Assembly (NCBI GenBank): GCA_045539625.1
Contig: JAZQFS010000133.1
Coordinates: 1-6,303 of the forward strand
Source: UMGS1387 sp045539625
Lineage (GTDB): Bacteria; Bacillota; Clostridia; Oscillospirales; CAG-382
Direction: 5' to 3'
Length of the DNA: 6,303 bases
Below the pieces are notes generated by a model, which had not been told where the DNA came from, searched no databases, and was given only the letters and a program-made list of their open reading frames with translations. The stretch's first letter is position 1; each line of letters begins with the position of its first letter. The translations under genes and the position numbers were made by a program. Below, piece by piece: positions 5,225 to 6,303 of the stretch.

Positions 5225-5457
5225 TTCTTTTTACCTCGTTTCAATTCGATTTTCTCCGCCAACACTTCCGCCACCTTGATAATGCCGAGTGCACCGCCCT
5301 CGATGCCGAAGAAACCGAAGAACGGCTCAATTAACGCATCGGGAATGGATTGATACCGCCAGAACGTCACAATCATAACCGCCGTAAACAGTATCATTGT
5401 GGCAAACATAAGTATTATGATTTTCTTTGAAAACTTCATTTTGCTTTTCTTTGACAT
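5221..5457 (-). CDS. Small membrane protein coupled to the holin
   Basis: A 78-residue protein with a very basic N-terminus (MSKKSKMKFSKK), one strong membrane segment (about 13-33, IIILMFATMILFTAVMIVTFW), an FFGFFGIEGGALG stretch that may be weakly membrane-associated, and a basic C-terminus (KRGKKK). I do not recognise the family. GGAGG lies five bases before the ATG, and the stop overlaps the holin start. The position suggests a second holin-like or antiholin component. No promoter is visible between the terminator at 5476-5505 and this gene, so it probably depends on late phage transcription. Confidence 0.75.
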   Translation of the reverse strand: MSKKSKMKFSKKIIILMFATMILFTAVMIVTFWRYQSIPDALIEPFFGFFGIEGGALGIIKVAEVLAEKIELKRGKKK

Positions 5458-5475
5458 TTAAACCTCCGTATAAAT

Positions 5476-5505
5476 AAAAAATGCCAATACCGACTTTGGG
5501 TATTG
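5476..5505 (-). terminator. Minus-strand terminator at the left edge of module 2
   Basis: CAATACC (5485-5491) pairs with GGTATTG (5499-5505); two more pairs (one G-U) can extend it. On the minus strand it is followed by GGCATTTTTT. As in module 1 it overlaps the -35 hexamer of the plus-strand promoter. Confidence 0.7.
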
Positions 5506-5530
5506 ACAAAACAAAAATATTGAATATAAT
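5503..5530 (+). promoter_or_regulatory. Promoter of the module 2 antisense RNA
   Basis: Perfect TTGACA (5503-5508), a 16-base spacer and perfect TATAAT (5525-5530), giving a start near 5537. Confidence 0.85.
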
Positions 5531-5536
5531 AATGAG

Positions 5537-5626
5537 TGTAAGGGCAAGACCTCAAACGGTTGCGCCGTATAGTATCAGTTAAAAGTAACCGCTACATTTT
5601 GGACGTGAGGCGGTTACTTTACTTTT
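5537..5626 (+). ncRNA. Putative antisense RNA of module 2
   Basis: Short RNA predicted from the promoter at 5503-5530 to the hairpin at 5582-5620. Its first part (AGGGCAAGACCTCAAACGG and TTGCGCC) is identical to module 1. It overlaps the 3' end of the peptide 2 mRNA. The element CGGTTGCGCC (5557-5566) is the inverted copy of 5709-5718 in the peptide leader. Confidence 0.65.
5582..5620. terminator. Shared bidirectional terminator hairpin of module 2
   Basis: An 11-bp stem, AAAGTAACCGC (5582-5592) with GCGGTTACTTT (5610-5620). The fourth pair is G-C here, A-T in module 1 and T-A in module 3, so pairing is kept while the sequence changes. The stop codon of peptide 2 lies in the stem. Confidence 0.75.
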
Positions 5627-5685
5627 ATGGTAAAAGCTATCATTATGACTGTTACACAGATAAAAAACCTTATGTATACGTTCAT
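5614..5685 (-). CDS. Small hydrophobic peptide 2 (putative type I toxin)
   Basis: A 23-residue peptide starting MNVYIRFFIC and ending AFTIKVK, mostly Val, Ile and Phe with a basic C-terminus. It starts at ATG, unlike the GTG of peptides 1 and 3, with AGGGGG about eight bases upstream. The YIR near the start and AFT..IKV near the end match peptide 3. The middle of the peptide is free to vary as long as it is hydrophobic, which fits a membrane-acting peptide. Same uncertainty of role as peptide 1. Confidence 0.75.
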   Translation of the reverse strand: MNVYIRFFICVTVIMIAFTIKVK

Positions 5686-5693
5686 AATAACCA

Positions 5694-5707
5694 CCCCCTT
5701 TCGGGAA
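5694..5707 (-). promoter_or_regulatory. Hairpin masking the ribosome binding site of peptide 2
   Basis: In the mRNA UUCCC (complement of 5703-5707) pairs with GGGGG (complement of 5694-5698) across a GAAA tetraloop. The sequence differs from module 1 but the fold and the GNRA loop are kept. Confidence 0.65.
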
Positions 5708-5708
5708 T

Positions 5709-5718
5709 GGCACAACCG
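5709..5718 (-). promoter_or_regulatory. 5' fold-back element of peptide 2 mRNA
   Basis: CGGTTGTGCC in the leader, just upstream of the masking hairpin. It can pair with GGCGCAACCG, the complement of 5557-5566, at the 3' end of a long peptide mRNA (ten pairs, one G-U). Confidence 0.5.
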
Positions 5719-5791
5719 CCGACATTACTGCCGTTCATACTCTTCAGAGCACAAAGAGCTCTCGCCCCTGTCGGTTTTATCCGACAGGACT

Positions 5792-5819
5792 ATTATACAC
5801 CAAATATCCGATTTGTCAA
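5792..5819 (-). promoter_or_regulatory. Promoter of peptide 2 mRNA
   Basis: Perfect TTGACA (5814-5819), a 16-base spacer and perfect TATAAT (5792-5797) on the minus strand. It is back-to-back with the plus-strand promoter of module 3. Confidence 0.85.
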
Positions 5820-5836
5820 TAAAACATATAAAGGTA

Positions 5837-5865
5837 TTGACAAATTCAAACTCACAGTATATAAT
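5837..5865 (+). promoter_or_regulatory. Promoter of the module 3 antisense RNA
   Basis: Perfect TTGACA (5837-5842), a 17-base spacer and perfect TATAAT (5860-5865), giving a start near 5872. Confidence 0.85.
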
Positions 5866-5871
5866 AAAGAT

Positions 5872-5960
5872 ACAAGGCAAAGCCTTATACGGTTGTGCCA
5901 AAATGAATGAGTTAAATTAACCGCATTATCTTGGTAGGATGGGCGGTTAATTTACTTTTA
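5872..5960 (+). ncRNA. Putative antisense RNA of module 3
   Basis: Short RNA predicted from the promoter at 5837-5865 to the hairpin at 5913-5954. It begins with a stem AAGGC/GCCTT (5874-5878/5882-5886) that modules 1 and 2 lack, then has the conserved CGGTTGTGCC (5890-5899). It overlaps the 3' end of the peptide 3 mRNA. Confidence 0.65.
5913..5954. terminator. Shared bidirectional terminator hairpin of module 3
   Basis: A 12-bp stem, TAAATTAACCGC (5913-5924) with GCGGTTAATTTA (5943-5954), and an 18-base loop. The variable pair is T-A here. Confidence 0.75.
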
Positions 5961-6024
5961 TGGAAAAAGTAAACGCTATAAAAACAAATAAGATTATCAA
6001 AAACATAATCCGTATGTATTTCAC
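5947..6024 (-). CDS. Small hydrophobic peptide 3 (putative type I toxin)
   Basis: A 25-residue peptide starting MKYIRIMFLI and ending FTFSIKVN, almost wholly Ile, Leu, Phe and Val between a basic start and a basic end. It starts at GTG, with GGGGG (6032-6036 in complement) seven bases upstream; the start region (GGTGGTGCTGTGAAATACAT) is identical to module 1. It links the family, since it shares its start with peptide 1 and its end with peptide 2. Its role is as uncertain as for the other two. Confidence 0.75.
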   Translation of the reverse strand: MKYIRIMFLIILFVFIAFTFSIKVN

Positions 6025-6032
6025 AGCACCAC

Positions 6033-6044
6033 CCCCTTTCGGAG
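6033..6044 (-). promoter_or_regulatory. Hairpin masking the ribosome binding site of peptide 3
   Basis: In the mRNA CUCC (complement of 6041-6044) pairs with GGGG (complement of 6033-6036) across a GAAA tetraloop, with one U-G pair where module 1 has U-A and module 2 has C-G. Confidence 0.6.
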
Positions 6045-6047
6045 TGT

Positions 6048-6057
6048 GGCACAACCG
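6048..6057 (-). promoter_or_regulatory. 5' fold-back element of peptide 3 mRNA
   Basis: CGGTTGTGCC in the leader, perfectly complementary to GGCACAACCG, the complement of 5890-5899, at the 3' side of the module. Confidence 0.5.
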
Positions 6058-6112
6058 CCGGTATAAACCGAATTATAAAACCTTGCCTTGGCTGAAAATT
6101 TCAGCAAGGCTC

Positions 6113-6141
6113 ATTATATACTAAAAACCGAAATTTGTCAA
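6113..6141 (-). promoter_or_regulatory. Promoter of peptide 3 mRNA
   Basis: Perfect TTGACA (6136-6141), a 17-base spacer and perfect TATAAT (6113-6118) on the minus strand. Transcription would start at the edge of the long leader stem at about 6085-6108. Confidence 0.85.
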
Positions 6142-6144
6142 TAC

Positions 6145-6164
6145 ACGCCGCAAGGCGTTTTTTT
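6145..6164 (+). terminator. Plus-strand terminator at the right edge of module 3
   Basis: ACGCC (6145-6149) pairs with GGCGT (6154-6158) with loop GCAA, followed by seven T residues on the plus strand. It overlaps the stop codon of the gene to the right and faces out of the module, as at 4992-5010. Confidence 0.75.
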
Positions 6165-6303
6165 ACTGCCCGTGAGCCTTTTTGTTTATGTGCTTTTCAA
6201 GCTTGTCACGGGCTTCGGTAACTCCGCCGTTGTAGCCCTGCTGCTTGAGAGCATCAAGAGCCGCCAGCACCGCATAATTCACAACACACAGCTCTTCACG
6301 CAC
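6163..6303 (-). CDS. C-terminal fragment of an unidentified, probably phage, protein
   Basis: The last 46 codons of a gene that enters from the right edge. The visible part is soluble and helical-looking, with an Ala/Leu-rich stretch (YAVLAALDALKQQGYNGGV) followed by charged EARDKLEKHINKKAHGQ. Its start is outside the window and I do not recognise the family. Same strand and position upstream of the lysis genes suggest a late phage gene. GC content is higher than that of the modules next to it. Confidence 0.7.
   Translation of the reverse strand: MREELCVVNYAVLAALDALKQQGYNGGVTEARDKLEKHINKKAHGQ

Larger units (their letters stand above)
5485..5820. repeat. Type I toxin-antitoxin-like module, copy 2
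   Basis: Second copy of the unit at 4655-5010, with all the same parts in the same order. The leader segment 5721-5785 matches 4891-4955 at 62 of 65 positions, whereas the peptides have diverged strongly. It directly abuts copy 3: the two outward -35 regions form an 11-bp inverted repeat, ATTTGTCAATA/TATTGACAAAT (5811-5821/5835-5845). Confidence 0.8.
5835..6165. repeat. Type I toxin-antitoxin-like module, copy 3
   Basis: Third copy of the unit. It keeps both promoters, the shared hairpin, the 10-nt inverted elements (5890-5899 and 6048-6057, perfectly complementary) and the ribosome-site hairpin. Upstream of those, its leader is different: it has CGGT/ACCG (6059-6070) and a long stem, CCTTGGCTGAAA with TTTCAGCAAGG (about 6085-6108), in place of the two small stems of modules 1 and 2. 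Confidence 0.8.

Noticed and set aside
4818..5279. Long plus-strand open frame (153 codons) over module 1 and the holin gene
   Set aside because: It runs antisense to the holin and the peptide leader, has no ribosome binding site and reads like translated repeat DNA. A similar frame in module 2 is the same artefact.
5560..5920. Two overlapping plus-strand open frames of 116 and 97 codons in module 2
   Set aside because: They cross promoters and hairpins conserved as non-coding parts in the other copies, and share frames only where the repeat is conserved.
4655..6165. Insertion sequence or CRISPR-like repeat
   Set aside because: No transposase, no clear target-site duplications, and the units are unevenly spaced with conserved transcription signals.

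Overview
The window looks like a piece of a low-to-mid GC Firmicutes genome, most likely a gut Clostridia (Oscillospiraceae/Ruminococcus-like). This rests on strong AGGAGG-type ribosome binding sites, TTGACA/TATAAT promoters, a typical NrdR, and prophage genes in a Clostridia style. I cannot name a species from sequence alone.

Layout. Positions 1-1430 look chromosomal: an AraC-family regulator (+) converges with nrdR (-) on a shared bidirectional terminator. Positions 1446-2471 hold palindromic repeats and two unrelated small genes of unknown function (an acidic soluble protein and a four-helix membrane protein). These two genes are bordered by the same pair of short repeats, so they look like exchangeable cassettes. 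Positions 2502-3071 carry a BRO-type phage antirepressor that appears to have lost its middle, with its own promoter. From 3209 to the right edge the minus strand is prophage-like: a C-terminal fragment of an unidentified gene, a small membrane protein coupled to a holin, an M23 endolysin, and a winged-helix replication-initiator-like protein. The last contains 21-bp tandem repeats beside an AT-rich tract, which suggests an intragenic origin.

The most striking content is three diverged copies of one ~300-bp module (about 4655-5010, 5485-5820 and 5835-6165) lying between and beside the lysis genes. Each copy has a minus-strand TTGACA/TATAAT promoter, a structured ~100-nt leader, a Shine-Dalgarno sequence folded into a small tetraloop hairpin, and a 22-25 residue hydrophobic peptide ending in a basic tail. 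Each also has a convergent plus-strand TTGACA/TATAAT promoter for a short RNA that overlaps the peptide gene's 3' end at a bidirectional terminator hairpin. The terminator stem shows a three-way compensatory change across the copies. A conserved 10-nt element near the start of the peptide mRNA can pair with its 3' end. None of the three peptide genes is long enough for ordinary gene calling. The architecture matches type I toxin-antitoxin loci, but I recognise the peptide family as none that I know.

How the parts may work together (inference): the lysis genes have no promoter of their own and probably rely on late phage transcription from the right. The peptide modules have their own promoters and outward-facing terminators, so they could be expressed in the quiet lysogen for maintenance or exclusion, or could modulate the membrane step of lysis.
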